The position numbers and the translations under genes are program-made. From positions 124,001-188,000 of the forward strand of contig NZ_JAUYSS010000047.1 of NCBI RefSeq assembly GCF_030695525.1: DNA of 64,000 nucleotides. The letters run 5' to 3'. The DNA is from Daejeonella sp. GTDB taxonomy: Bacteria > Bacteroidota > Bacteroidia > Sphingobacteriales > Sphingobacteriaceae. The notes under the pieces are model-generated. The model made no database searches and had not been told where the DNA came from. It saw only the letters and a program-made list of their open reading frames with translations. Position 1 is the first letter of the stretch; every line of letters begins with the position of its first letter. Of this stretch, positions 53,068-62,107 are shown one piece after another.

Positions 53068-56000
53068 TATAATTTTGTGTTAGATTGTAGATATTCAAGC
53101 TGTATAATTATCTCATTCAGGTTTTTTACGGTATCAAGATAATCACTTTCAACCCTAAGTGCCTGCTGACTCAAAATGGTCCATTCGAGATAATTGATTT
53201 CGCCTTTACTGAGCTGCAGGCTTAAGGTTTTTTTGATTGTTTCTGCATTTTTCAATCCTGTTTCTTCAAAATAGCTCACATCAGCAATGCTCTTTTTGAG
53301 TCGCGTCAGTGCATCAAGATAGTGTGTATTAAGACTTTGTTTCTCTCTTTCGAAGGCAGTTAAAGCAATATCTTCGTTGATCTTTGAGACGCCGATTCTT
53401 GATTTTTGGGCCTTACTGAATATTGGAATTCCAATTCCAGCCTGAACAGAACTGAAGCGACGACTGTGGTTCAGATTAATGCCATCACGGATGCTCAGAT
53501 TATTATATCCAAATGAAAGGTCGGGGAGTAGCCTTGCCTTTTCCAGTTTGGTATTAGCTTCACCAATCAGCTTCTGCTGCTCCATTATTTTAATTGAGGG
53601 GTGCTCTTCAGGATTATTATTTTCAGGATTTTGTGGTGCTTCCCGCTTGAACGGCCGATTGTCCGGTTTAAAGGATGTTTCGGAATTAAGAAGCTGGCCA
53701 AGCCGGATACTGAGCGTTTCCCTGTCCTGAGCTACTTGATTTAACTGCAACTGAATTTCACCTTTTTGGTGGATTGAACTGCTGCTTTCCAGGATGTTGC
53801 TTTCTCCGCTTTTAAACCTGATTGAACTGACTCTCATGAATTCTGTGAACATAGTATCGGTTCTTCTGAGTAATTGTTCTTTTTCCTGAAGATATATGAG
53901 CAGAAAATAGACCTGACTTATATTTTTCCTGACTTCGGCAGTTTGCAATTCCCCTGAAAGTAAGCTGTTTTTCCATTCTTCTTCATAAACAGCTTTTTGC
54001 CGGCTATAAACGGTTGGAAAGCTTATATTTTGGTTCAGGCTTAGTCGTGAGTCCTGATAGCTGCTGTTAAAATTTCCATACTCAGTTATTAATTGCGCTT
54101 GAGGAAGATGGTAAGCTGTGCCAATCATCCGGTTCCGGTAATTTGCTTTCAGAACCTCCTCTTTCAGGGTTAAATTGTTCTTAAGAGCAGTATCTATTGC
54201 GGCTTCGAGGCTAATAGGTACCTGTGCATTTGCATCCTGATCCAGAGGTAGCAGGAACAGAAATAGGGCAGCTATGGCATGTTTTTTCCTGGGTCTGAAT
54301 CCCTTTTCGAATTGAATATAGAGTACAGGCAATACAAAAAGAGTGAGGAATGTAGCAACCAGTAAGCCTCCGATCACAACGGTTGCCAGTGGCCGCTGAA
54401 CCTCAGCACCCGCACCTGAACTTAAGGCCATCGGCAGGAATCCAAGTGAGGCTACAAATGCGGTCATAAGTACCGGCCGAAGACGTGTACCGGTGCCTTT
54501 GAGAATAATTTCACGGATATCGGTTTCACCAGAATTTTTTAGCCGGTTGAATTCGGCAACGAGAACAATGCCATTCAAAACAGCGATGCCAAAGAGTGCG
54601 ATGAAACCAACACCTGCACTGATACTGAAAGGCATTCCGCGTAGTGCCAGGAAGAATATTCCACCGATTGCTGAAAGGGGAATGGCTGTATAAATCAGCA
54701 AACCCTGCCTGATTGAATTAAAGGCAAAATATAGTAGCAGGAATATTAGTGCCAGTGAAACCGGAACTGCAATCATCAAACGATCTTTTGCGGCATTCAG
54801 ATTCTCGAATGCTCCGCCATAAGTAATGGTATAGCCCGGAGGTAGCTTAATTGCTTCATCAACCTTTTTACTCAATTCATTTACTATACTTTCAACATCC
54901 CTGTCCTGAACGTTAAAGCCAACTAATATCCTGCGTTTGGCATCCTCACGCTGGATCTGATTCGGACTGTCCTTGAGGCTAACATCCGCCAACTGGTATA
55001 ATGGGATCTGCATCCCCTCCGCCGCTGGAATTAGTAATTCCCTGACATTCCGGAGGTCCTGTCTTTTGTCACTTTGTAAGCGGACCACCAGATCAAATCG
55101 CTTTTCCCCTTCAAATACCTGACCGCTTACCTTGCCTGCGAATGCTGAATTGACCACCTGATTAACCTCCTTTATGCTCAGCCCATATTGGGCAATTGCC
55201 GGGCGATTATAATCAATCACAATCTGAGGAATTCCGCTAACGGTTTCGACGTATAATTCAGTCGCTCCCTCCACACTACTGACGATATTTCCAACTTTTT
55301 TGGCATAGAATGATAGGGTGTCGAGATCCTCCCCGAAGATCTTACAGACAACATCCTGTCGGGCGCCGGTCATTAGCTCATTAAACCTCATTTGTACAGG
55401 AAACTGGAAGCTGGTCGTTACTCCCGGGACTTCCTGTGCTGCCTTTGTCATCTTTTCTGATAGTTCGTCAAATGAGCTGGCTGAAGTCCATTCACTTTTA
55501 TCCTTTAATGTAATAATCATATCCCCCATGTCCATAGGAAGTGGTTCAGTTGGTACTTCACTACTCCCAATTTTGGTTATTACTTTCTCAATTTCGGGGA
55601 AGCGGGATTTAAGAATGTGTACCACTTTTTGAACATTTTCAATGGTTGTATTCAGATTGCTTCCAGCAAGCACCCGCGTTTCAACCGCATAATCACCCTC
55701 TTCAATGGAAGGAATAAATTCACCTCCCATCCTGGAAAGCAGAAAAAGAGCAATCAGAAATAAACATAAAGTACTTAGGATCACAGATTTAGGAAATTCA
55801 AGAACCTTTATTAATGCATTTTTGTAAACACGTTCAATCTGAATCATGATGCGATCAGATAAGTTTAGCTTCTCTTTTTTATCGCGGCTCAAAAAGATAG
55901 TACTCATCATCGGGATATAAGTAAGCGAGAGAATAAATGCACCTAGCAATGCAAATGCAACAGTTTGTGCCATAGGTTTAAACATTTTTCCCTCAATACC

Positions 56001-57410
56001 CTCAAGTGTGAGTATTGGCAGGTAAACAATCAGAATGATGATTTGTCCAAATACTGCACTGTTCATCATTTTTGATGCAGCACTTTTTACTTCATCATTC
56101 ATGTTATGCCTGCTAAGCCTGGTCGATCCCATAAATTTTCCGGAATGTGCCAATTGATGCATGACTGCCTCTACAATAATCACTGCACCATCTACAATCA
56201 AACCAAAATCCAGGGCACCTAAACTCATGAGGTTCCCGCTAACGCCAAAGATGTTCATCATGATCACCGCAAAAAGCATCGAAAGAGGGATGACTGAGGC
56301 TACCAGAAAACCTGCCCGCAGGTTACCGAGGAAAATGACCAGCACGAAAACCACAATCAATGCACCTTCAAGAAGGTTGGTTTTTACGGTACTAATGGCA
56401 TTATTCACCATTTTGGTACGATCCAGGAAAGGTTCTATGATCACTCCTTCTGGTAAAGATTTTTGGATCTGCGCAATACGCTCTTTAATATTATCGATAA
56501 CTTCATTACTGTTTCCGCCTTTAAGCATCATCACAATGGCACCCGATACTTCTCCCTCATCATTATAGGTTAGCGCGCCATATCGGGTTGCGTGGCCAAT
56601 CTGTACTTCTGCGACATTCCTGATAAGCAGGGGAATGGTACTTTTTGTGTTTTTGATACGGATATTTTCAATATCATCCGAATTTCTGATTAATCCCTCA
56701 CTGCGGATATACAGCACACCTTCATGCTTTTCTATATAGGCCCCCCCAGTATTCTGATTGTTATTTTCAAGGGAACTGAAAACATCATTAATAGTGATGC
56801 CATAGGATTGAAGTTTATTAGGGTCTATAGCAACTTCATATTGTTTTAATTTGCCGCCGAAACTACTAACTTCCGCAACGCCTTTAACACCCAGAAGTTG
56901 CCTGCGAATGATCCAATCCTGAATGGTTCGCAGTTCAGTGATCGAATATTTATGTTCATATCCCTTTTGAGGCCTGACCACATATTGATAGATCTCACCC
57001 AGACCGGTAGAGATCGGGCCCATTTCGGGACGGCCAATGCCGTCAGGTATTTGTGATTGTACTTGTTGCAGGCGTTCTGCTACCTGCTGCCGTGCCCAGT
57101 AAATATCAATATCATCATTGAAAACAATGGTGACCAGTGATAAGCCAAACCGGCTATAGCTTCTGATCTCCTTCAATCCTGAAATATTGCTATTGGCCTG
57201 TTCAACCGGGAAGGTTACAAGCCTTTCAATATCGGTGGCACCAAAAGACGGAGCAATGGTAATTACCTGTACCTGGTTATTGGTAATGTCAGGAACTGCA
57301 TCGATAGGTAGTTTGCTTAGTTCATAAGTCCCATAGAGTACTAATACAATGGTGAACAAGCCTATAATGAGTTTATTTTTTATAGAAAATCCAATGATCT
57401 TATTAAGCAT
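53067..57410 (-). CDS. CusA/CzcA-type RND metal pump fused to a TolC-like domain
   Basis: The 1447-residue protein starts with a heavy-metal RND pump (about 1-1040): PIDAVPDITNNQVQVITIAPSFGATDIERLVTFPVE, LGALDFGLIVDGAVIIVEA in TM4 with the proton-relay acidic residues, and the second half ending LVATFLTLFVLPVLYIQFEKG. It continues without a stop through a basic-hydrophobic stretch (RPRKKHAIAALFLFLLPL, then DANAQ) that looks like a signal peptide, into an outer-membrane-efflux TolC/CzcC domain (LEAAIDTALKNNLTLKEEVLKANYRNRMIG and long coiled coils). Such fusions occur in Bacteroidota. The ATG at 57410 is preferred to a GTG six codons upstream. Substrate is probably a divalent or monovalent heavy metal. 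Confidence 0.92.
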   Translation of the reverse strand: MLNKIIGFSIKNKLIIGLFTIVLVLYGTYELSKLPIDAVPDITNNQVQVITIAPSFGATDIERLVTFPVEQANSNISGLKEIRSYSRFGLSLVTIVFNDDIDIYWARQQVAERLQQVQSQIPDGIGRPEMGPISTGLGEIYQYVVRPQKGYEHKYSITELRTIQDWIIRRQLLGVKGVAEVSSFGGKLKQYEVAIDPNKLQSYGITINDVFSSLENNNQNTGGAYIEKHEGVLYIRSEGLIRNSDDIENIRIKNTKSTIPLLIRNVAEVQIGHATRYGALTYNDEGEVSGAIVMMLKGGNSNEVIDNIKERIAQIQKSLPEGVIIEPFLDRTKMVNNAISTVKTNLLEGALIVVFVLVIFLGNLRAGFLVASVIPLSMLFAVIMMNIFGVSGNLMSLGALDFGLIVDGAVIIVEAVMHQLAHSGKFMGSTRLSRHNMNDEVKSAASKMMNSAVFGQIIILIVYLPILTLEGIEGKMFKPMAQTVAFALLGAFILSLTYIPMMSTIFLSRDKKEKLNLSDRIMIQIERVYKNALIKVLEFPKSVILSTLCLFLIALFLLSRMGGEFIPSIEEGDYAVETRVLAGSNLNTTIENVQKVVHILKSRFPEIEKVITKIGSSEVPTEPLPMDMGDMIITLKDKSEWTSASSFDELSEKMTKAAQEVPGVTTSFQFPVQMRFNELMTGARQDVVCKIFGEDLDTLSFYAKKVGNIVSSVEGATELYVETVSGIPQIVIDYNRPAIAQYGLSIKEVNQVVNSAFAGKVSGQVFEGEKRFDLVVRLQSDKRQDLRNVRELLIPAAEGMQIPLYQLADVSLKDSPNQIQREDAKRRILVGFNVQDRDVESIVNELSKKVDEAIKLPPGYTITYGGAFENLNAAKDRLMIAVPVSLALIFLLLYFAFNSIRQGLLIYTAIPLSAIGGIFFLALRGMPFSISAGVGFIALFGIAVLNGIVLVAEFNRLKNSGETDIREIILKGTGTRLRPVLMTAFVASLGFLPMALSSGAGAEVQRPLATVVIGGLLVATFLTLFVLPVLYIQFEKGFRPRKKHAIAALFLFLLPLDQDANAQVPISLEAAIDTALKNNLTLKEEVLKANYRNRMIGTAYHLPQAQLITEYGNFNSSYQDSRLSLNQNISFPTVYSRQKAVYEEEWKNSLLSGELQTAEVRKNISQVYFLLIYLQEKEQLLRRTDTMFTEFMRVSSIRFKSGESNILESSSSIHQKGEIQLQLNQVAQDRETLSIRLGQLLNSETSFKPDNRPFKREAPQNPENNNPEEHPSIKIMEQQKLIGEANTKLEKARLLPDLSFGYNNLSIRDGINLNHSRRFSSVQAGIGIPIFSKAQKSRIGVSKINEDIALTAFEREKQSLNTHYLDALTRLKKSIADVSYFEETGLKNAETIKKTLSLQLSKGEINYLEWTILSQQALRVESDYLDTVKNLNEIIIQLEYLQSNTKL

Positions 57411-57507
57411 AAAAATTAATTTCAGCACTCCGTAATGAGTGCAAATACAAAATGAGGCATACCTTTAAGAGTATCCTTATGACTGTTTTTTTAGGAATTG
57501 GAATAAA

Positions 57508-57900
57508 TCAGCTGAATTTTGGCGGTTGCCAGATGCGGCTTAGACAGGCAGAAGGTATATAAGGTTCCTTATAATTGGTCTTATTTAATAAGGAAAGAAT
57601 TGGAAATGGTGTAAATAGGATACCATTCCCCGGATGAGGTATTCCAAAACTGAAGGAAGAAGCACTTGAACCCGCCTCCTGAGATTTGAAGGGAAGTTGG
57701 CTGTCGCGATCATTATCCTGGTCATTACCATCATCGGCATGATAATGCTGATAAAGAAACTTATAGAAAGTAATGGAATTATTATCTGCTTTATGCTCTG
57801 CATAGTGTGAGATCAGGACAGGTAGCCTGAACAACTCACCCAGGCTTGTGGTTGCAGCCAGGTAAATAAATATAAAAGTTATAACAGCAAATTTTCTCAA
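57508..57900 (-). CDS. Small His/Asp-rich secreted protein at the head of the RND operon
   Basis: The 130-residue protein has a signal peptide (FAVITFIFIYLAATTSLG), then LFRLPVLISHYAEHKADNNSITFYKFLYQHYHADDGNDQDNDRDSQLPFKS, rich in His and Asp, and a proline-rich tail. It is the first gene of the minus-strand RND efflux operon, 97 bases before the pump. I recognise a recurring small protein seen ahead of metal-efflux genes in this phylum but know no function; periplasmic metal binding is an inference from composition and place. Confidence 0.65.
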   Translation of the reverse strand: MRKFAVITFIFIYLAATTSLGELFRLPVLISHYAEHKADNNSITFYKFLYQHYHADDGNDQDNDRDSQLPFKSQEAGSSASSFSFGIPHPGNGILFTPFPILSLLNKTNYKEPYIPSACLSRIWQPPKFS

Positions 57901-58089
57901 ATTGGAGTAATATTTCGAGCTATAAAGATTGCTAATAATCTAAGGAAGTGCAAGTATCAAAATTGGTACATGGATTTTCTTTCCAAAGGCATGTTTTTTT
58001 AACAAGCTCTCCCCAAGGCTGCCATCTATTTCTGATATTTTTTTTTTACATTTAAAACAGAATATTAATCTTATTTAAAATTGTGAACA

Positions 58090-59310
58090 ATGTCTAATTC
58101 TTTCAATCGCCGTAAATTTTTACAGGCAAGTGCTTTTGCAGGAGCTGCTTCCCTGTGGTCACCTTCTTTAAGTGCTGAGACTTTATCTGATGTCAAATCA
58201 TCTGATATTGGCAAGTCCAAATGGGATCTCGACACTCCCGCTTTATGTGTCGATCTAGATAAAATGGAACAGAACATTAAGCATGTACATACCCGGTTGC
58301 AGGGTACCGGTACAGGTGTTCGTCCACATGTTAAAACTCATAAGTGTCCGGCTATAGCAAAAATGCAGGTTGCTGCAGGTGCTGTAGGTGTATGTGCTGC
58401 GAAGCTCGGAGAATCGGAAGTGATGCTTGTTAACGGAATTCAGAATGTATTGATGACCGGTGTTAATATATCTGTGTCGAAGATAAACCATGCGATGGCA
58501 TTAAGAAAGAAGTATAAAGGCTTCATTCAGGCGGTAGATAATATGCAAAATGCAAGGGATTTGCAGGATGCCGCAAGGGCTGCCGGTATTATTGCAGATA
58601 TTGTTGTGGATTTGGATGTGATCAACAGATCAGGGGTAAAAAATGGACAAACGGCATTAGAACTTGCACAATTTGTGGACAAAGCACCAAATTTGAAATT
58701 CCATGGTGTGCTGGCATATGATGGAGGTGTACAACATGTTGAAGGTTTTAAGCGGCGTAAAGAACAGGCCTTTAAAACTTTTGAACCCGTGGTTGGGAGT
58801 TACGAACTGATGAAGAAATCCGGATTAAATATGGAGATTTTCAGTGGTGGAGGTACCGGTACTTATGATATGATGTATGAAATTCCTGGATTTACAGATG
58901 TTCAGGTTGGTAGTTATTTATTTATGGATCATCAGTATATGGTGATTGGTGGGGCAAACAATGAAAAAGTATTTGATGATTTCGCTCCATCTTTGACAGT
59001 AATGGCTACCATTATCAATGATTCCAAAGCAGGGAAATATGTAACAGATTCAGGAGCCAAGGCTTTAACACTAAATGTACCTCACGGACAAATTATAGGA
59101 GAACCTGATTTTGATTATAATGCAGGTTCAGATGAATACGGATCTGTAAAAATCATCAATCCCAACAAAACCTATAAAGTAGGGGATAAATTCGAAGTAA
59201 TTGTTCCTCACTGTGATCCGGTGGTTAACTTATATGATTTTATGTATGGTATCCGGAATGGTAAGGTTGAAAAGATTTTGCCGATTCTGGCGCGCGGGAA
59301 ATCGCAATAG
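58090..59310 (+). CDS. Exported D-threonine aldolase/DSD1-family PLP enzyme
   Basis: The 406-residue protein has a Tat signal (NRRKFLQASAFAGAASL) and an alanine-racemase-type barrel with the PLP lysine in RPHVKTHKCP. SGGGTGTYD binds the PLP phosphate. The C-terminal domain carries the metal motif HCD (VPHCDPVVNLYD), where His and the Asp two residues on would be the metal ligands as in D-threonine aldolase. Family members cleave D-threonine or dehydrate D-serine; the choice is uncertain. The Tat signal implies folding with cofactor before export. A repeat begins right after its TAG stop. Confidence 0.87.
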   Translation: MSNSFNRRKFLQASAFAGAASLWSPSLSAETLSDVKSSDIGKSKWDLDTPALCVDLDKMEQNIKHVHTRLQGTGTGVRPHVKTHKCPAIAKMQVAAGAVGVCAAKLGESEVMLVNGIQNVLMTGVNISVSKINHAMALRKKYKGFIQAVDNMQNARDLQDAARAAGIIADIVVDLDVINRSGVKNGQTALELAQFVDKAPNLKFHGVLAYDGGVQHVEGFKRRKEQAFKTFEPVVGSYELMKKSGLNMEIFSGGGTGTYDMMYEIPGFTDVQVGSYLFMDHQYMVIGGANNEKVFDDFAPSLTVMATIINDSKAGKYVTDSGAKALTLNVPHGQIIGEPDFDYNAGSDEYGSVKIINPNKTYKVGDKFEVIVPHCDPVVNLYDFMYGIRNGKVEKILPILARGKSQ

Positions 59311-59462
59311 AGTTGAGAGTGGAGAATTGAGAATTGAGAGTGGAGAGTTGAGAATCCGCATTCAATTCTCCATTTACTAATTAGTTGACACCACTCAATA
59401 ATTTTCAATCAGAAAATTTAATATTTATATCTACACTCGCACAGTTTAAATATTGTTGAGCC

Positions 59463-59810
59463 TTGAGTGTAGTTGTAACCAAATCTTATTGTTTTGCCAT
59501 AAGAGTAGTGGCAATCTATAAACTTCTTGTTGAGGATAAAAAGGAATATGTTTTATCCAAACAGTTACTTAGAAGTGGGACAGCTATTGGAGCACTAGTC
59601 AGAGAAGCACAGCATGCCCAATCCCGGGCTGATTTTGTACATAAGATGAACGTGGCATTAAAGGAGGCCAATGAAACCGCTTATTGGATCAGCCTATTGA
59701 ATGATACCGGATATTTATCAATGGAAATCTTTTCAACTTTAAGCAATGATTGTGATGAACTATTAAAACTATTAGTCAAAATTGTGAAGACAGCTAAAGG
59801 GATCAAATAA
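59463..59810 (+). CDS. Four-helix-bundle protein (S23/IVP family)
   Basis: The 115-residue protein matches the small family first seen in 23S rRNA intervening sequences: FAIRVVAIYKLLVEDKKEYVLSKQLLRSGTAIGALVREA, then QSRADFVHKMNVALKEANETAYWISLL and CDELLKLLVKIVKTAK. The family forms pentameric helical bundles of unknown function. The start is a TTG at 59463; an upstream TGA closes the frame and no ATG precedes the conserved part. It is bracketed by inverted short repeats and followed by a terminator. Confidence 0.82.
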   Translation: MSVVVTKSYCFAIRVVAIYKLLVEDKKEYVLSKQLLRSGTAIGALVREAQHAQSRADFVHKMNVALKEANETAYWISLLNDTGYLSMEIFSTLSNDCDELLKLLVKIVKTAKGIK

Positions 59811-59856
59811 TACCCTGTTGTAGATGGTATAAAGAAGGTCTGAATCAGTTAATAGA

Positions 59857-59891
59857 AAAAAGCCCGCTAAGTTTGATCTTAACGGGCTTTT
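59857..59891 (+). terminator. Rho-independent terminator after the four-helix-bundle gene
   Basis: Arms AAAAGCCCGCTAAG (59857-59870 region) and TTAACGGGCTTTT (59879-59891) form a strong stem with A and T runs on both sides, so it can also serve the minus-strand DUF1080 gene that ends at 59927. Confidence 0.8.
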
Positions 59892-59926
59892 ACACTCTCC
59901 ACTCTCAATTCTCCACTCTCAATTAA

Positions 59927-60625
59927 TTAAAGTTTCTTAATCTCAATATTCCTGTACCAAACCTCGTCTCCATGATCCTGAATTGCGATTTTTCCGGACT
60001 TGTAGATGCTGAACCCAGGCATAGTATTGAACTTGCTTCCGGCTACCATTTTTTCCCATTCATCATCCCACATCGTTGTAGAAACAATGTTTTTGCCGTT
60101 CATGAAAAAGTCGAGTTTGCCATTGTTGGCAATGATCTCAACTTTATTCCACTGACCAACCGGGTTTACTGGTTCGGAACTGCTGGCGATCAGATCATAA
60201 AGATCTCCGGCGCGGTGTTTATGAATTTTACCATCAGCATGGCCGTCATTATCCAATACCTGCATCTCTGGACCCGTATTATACGATGATTTGTATTTTG
60301 ACAGATCTTCATTTACATAGAATATTATTCCGCTGTTTCCATTTTTGGATATTTTCCATTCCATCTTGAGGTGGAAGTTGTCGAATGACTCATTGGTGGT
60401 CAGATCACCCCCCTGTCCGGGCTGTCTGTTTTTAGCGTCAAGGTACAATGCGCCATCAACAACTTTCCAGTCTGTTCCTGCAGTAGCTTTACCATAACTA
60501 TGCCATCCTGCTGTTGTTTTTCCGTCAAATAATTTCTGCCATCCTTTAGTGTTCATGCCGTTTTTACCCGAACCGCAGCCGGAAAGTAGAATTGCACTTA
60601 GAATGATGAGGCTGATTTTTTTCAT
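59927..60625 (-). CDS. DUF1080 (3-keto-disaccharide hydrolase-like) lipoprotein
   Basis: The 232-residue protein has a lipobox (SAILLSGC, Cys17) and the concanavalin-like DUF1080 domain: WQKLFDGKTTAGWHSYG, WKVVDGALYLD, NFHLKMEWKISKNGNSGIIFYV, GPEMQVLDNDGHADG and WNKVEIIANNGKLDFFMNGKNI. Recent work assigns DUF1080 members to hydrolysis or lyase cleavage of 3-keto-glycosides. It is the last gene of a minus-strand cluster with a cytochrome c, a TIM-barrel isomerase and a Gfo/Idh dehydrogenase, which fits that pathway. Confidence 0.87.
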   Translation of the reverse strand: MKKISLIILSAILLSGCGSGKNGMNTKGWQKLFDGKTTAGWHSYGKATAGTDWKVVDGALYLDAKNRQPGQGGDLTTNESFDNFHLKMEWKISKNGNSGIIFYVNEDLSKYKSSYNTGPEMQVLDNDGHADGKIHKHRAGDLYDLIASSSEPVNPVGQWNKVEIIANNGKLDFFMNGKNIVSTTMWDDEWEKMVAGSKFNTMPGFSIYKSGKIAIQDHGDEVWYRNIEIKKL

Positions 60626-60626
60626 T

Positions 60627-61007
60627 TTAATTAGTTTTTAAAGAAAGAATGTATTTGACCATTTCCTTTGCATCATCTGTACTTAAGGCAGTATGTGGTG
60701 CCATCGGGATTTCTCCCCATACACCCAATCCACCATTGATGATTTTGCCGGCCAGCATCTCAATATTGGCTTCACTTGCTTCATATTTATTGGCAACATC
60801 TACATATGACGGGCCTACAATCTTAGTGTCAACCTTGTGACAGGTCAGACAATCTGAACTACTGATCAATTGTTCACCCTTTGAAGGTCCTGCATTGGCT
60901 GTTGTGCTGGTTTCAACTACAGCTTCTTCTGTGCTTTCTGATTTTTCCGCACTATTGCAAGCCAGGATAATGCTGCAAAATCCCAGTACAACTAGTATTT
61001 TTTTCAT
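60627..61007 (-). CDS. Small lipid-anchored c-type cytochrome
   Basis: The 126-residue protein has a lipobox (CSIILAC, Cys17), a Ser/Thr/Glu-rich linker and one cytochrome c domain with heme motif CLTCH (near 53-57) and a probable axial Met in EIPMAPH. It sits one base from the DUF1080 gene in the same operon. Similar cytochromes accompany periplasmic sugar dehydrogenases as electron acceptors; that link is inferred here. Confidence 0.9.
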   Translation of the reverse strand: MKKILVVLGFCSIILACNSAEKSESTEEAVVETSTTANAGPSKGEQLISSSDCLTCHKVDTKIVGPSYVDVANKYEASEANIEMLAGKIINGGLGVWGEIPMAPHTALSTDDAKEMVKYILSLKTN

Positions 61008-61045
61008 AATTTATTGTTTAGTTCTTGTGAAAATAATGATTAAAA

Positions 61046-62098
61046 TTAAATACCGAGAATTTTTCGGTTAAACTCATCGTTGCTTCCGGTGCCTGCAAAA
61101 TCATCAAATGCCCTTTCAGTTACCCTGATGATATGATCCTTGATAAATGCTGCTCCTTCTCGCGCCCCATCTTCAGGATGCTTGATACAGCATTCCCATT
61201 CCATTACTGCCCAACCTTTAAAATCATATTGGGTTAGTTTACTGAATATTCTTTTGAAATCAACCTGACCATCCCCGGGTGAGCGGTATCGGCCAGCCCT
61301 GTCGGCCCAGTTCTGGTATCCTCCAAAGGTGCCCTGCTTGCCTGTTGAATTGAATTCGGCATCTTTCACATGGAAAGCTTTGATACGTTCATGATAATGG
61401 TCGATATATTGAACATAATCAAGGCATTGTAATACAAAGTGAGATGGATCATAAAGCAGGCAGGCTCTCGAATGGTTATTTACTTTCTCAAGGAACATCT
61501 CATAAGTTACTCCGTCGAACAGGTCTTCTCCGGGATGGATCTCATAACAAACATCCACACCATGCTGGTCAAAATGGTCAAGAATGGGCAGCCATCGCTT
61601 TGCCAGTTCTTTAAATCCTGCATCAACAAGTCCGGCAGGTCTCTGTGGCCATGGATGCCAGGTATGCCACAATAATGATCCGCTGAATGTAGCATGTGCA
61701 GTAATCCCCATATGTTTCGAAGCAATTGCCGCATATTTTAATTGTTGTACGGCCCATTCGGTTCGGGCTTTTGGATTATTATGCACACTTGATGGAGCGA
61801 AGCCATCGAACAGCAGATCATATGCCGGATTCACTGCGACTAACTGTCCCTGGAGATGGGTTGATAATTCAGTGATTTCCATGCCGCAGGAATTAACAAT
61901 TCCTTTGATCTCATCGGCATAGGTTTTACTCTCGGCAGCCTTTTGAAGGTCAATACAGCGCGGATCCCAGGTTGGGATTTGGACTCCTTCGAAACCAAGG
62001 CTTTTTGCCCATTTACAAATTGACTCCAGGCTGTTGAATGGTGCAGTATCTCCTAAAAATTGTGCAAGAAATATTGCGGGTCCTTTTATCGTGGTCAT
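61046..62098 (-). CDS. Sugar phosphate isomerase/epimerase-family TIM barrel
   Basis: The 350-residue protein belongs to the xylose-isomerase-like TIM-barrel (AP endonuclease 2) superfamily: GFEGVQIPTWDPRCIDL, GMEITELSTHLQGQLVAVNP, HATFSGSLLWHTWHPWPQRP, the metal ligands in VCYEIHPGEDLFDG and LLYDPSHFVLQ, IKAFHVKDAEF and the last ligand in WAVMEWECCIK. No signal peptide is visible. The substrate is probably a keto-sugar. It lies 9 bases downstream of the Gfo/Idh gene. Confidence 0.87.
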   Translation of the reverse strand: MTTIKGPAIFLAQFLGDTAPFNSLESICKWAKSLGFEGVQIPTWDPRCIDLQKAAESKTYADEIKGIVNSCGMEITELSTHLQGQLVAVNPAYDLLFDGFAPSSVHNNPKARTEWAVQQLKYAAIASKHMGITAHATFSGSLLWHTWHPWPQRPAGLVDAGFKELAKRWLPILDHFDQHGVDVCYEIHPGEDLFDGVTYEMFLEKVNNHSRACLLYDPSHFVLQCLDYVQYIDHYHERIKAFHVKDAEFNSTGKQGTFGGYQNWADRAGRYRSPGDGQVDFKRIFSKLTQYDFKGWAVMEWECCIKHPEDGAREGAAFIKDHIIRVTERAFDDFAGTGSNDEFNRKILGI

Positions 62099-62107
62099 AA
62101 TCTATTT

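Larger units (their letters stand above)
59311..59926. repeat. Inverted GAGAGTGGAGAATTGAG repeats bracketing a small gene
   Basis: The left block (59311-59355) repeats GAGAGTGGAGAATTGAGAAT and begins at the base after the D-TA stop codon. The right block (59893-59926) is the inverted form (CACTCTCCACTCTCAATTC) and ends at the stop codon of the DUF1080 gene. Between them lie the four-helix-bundle gene and a hairpin terminator. Confidence 0.7.
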
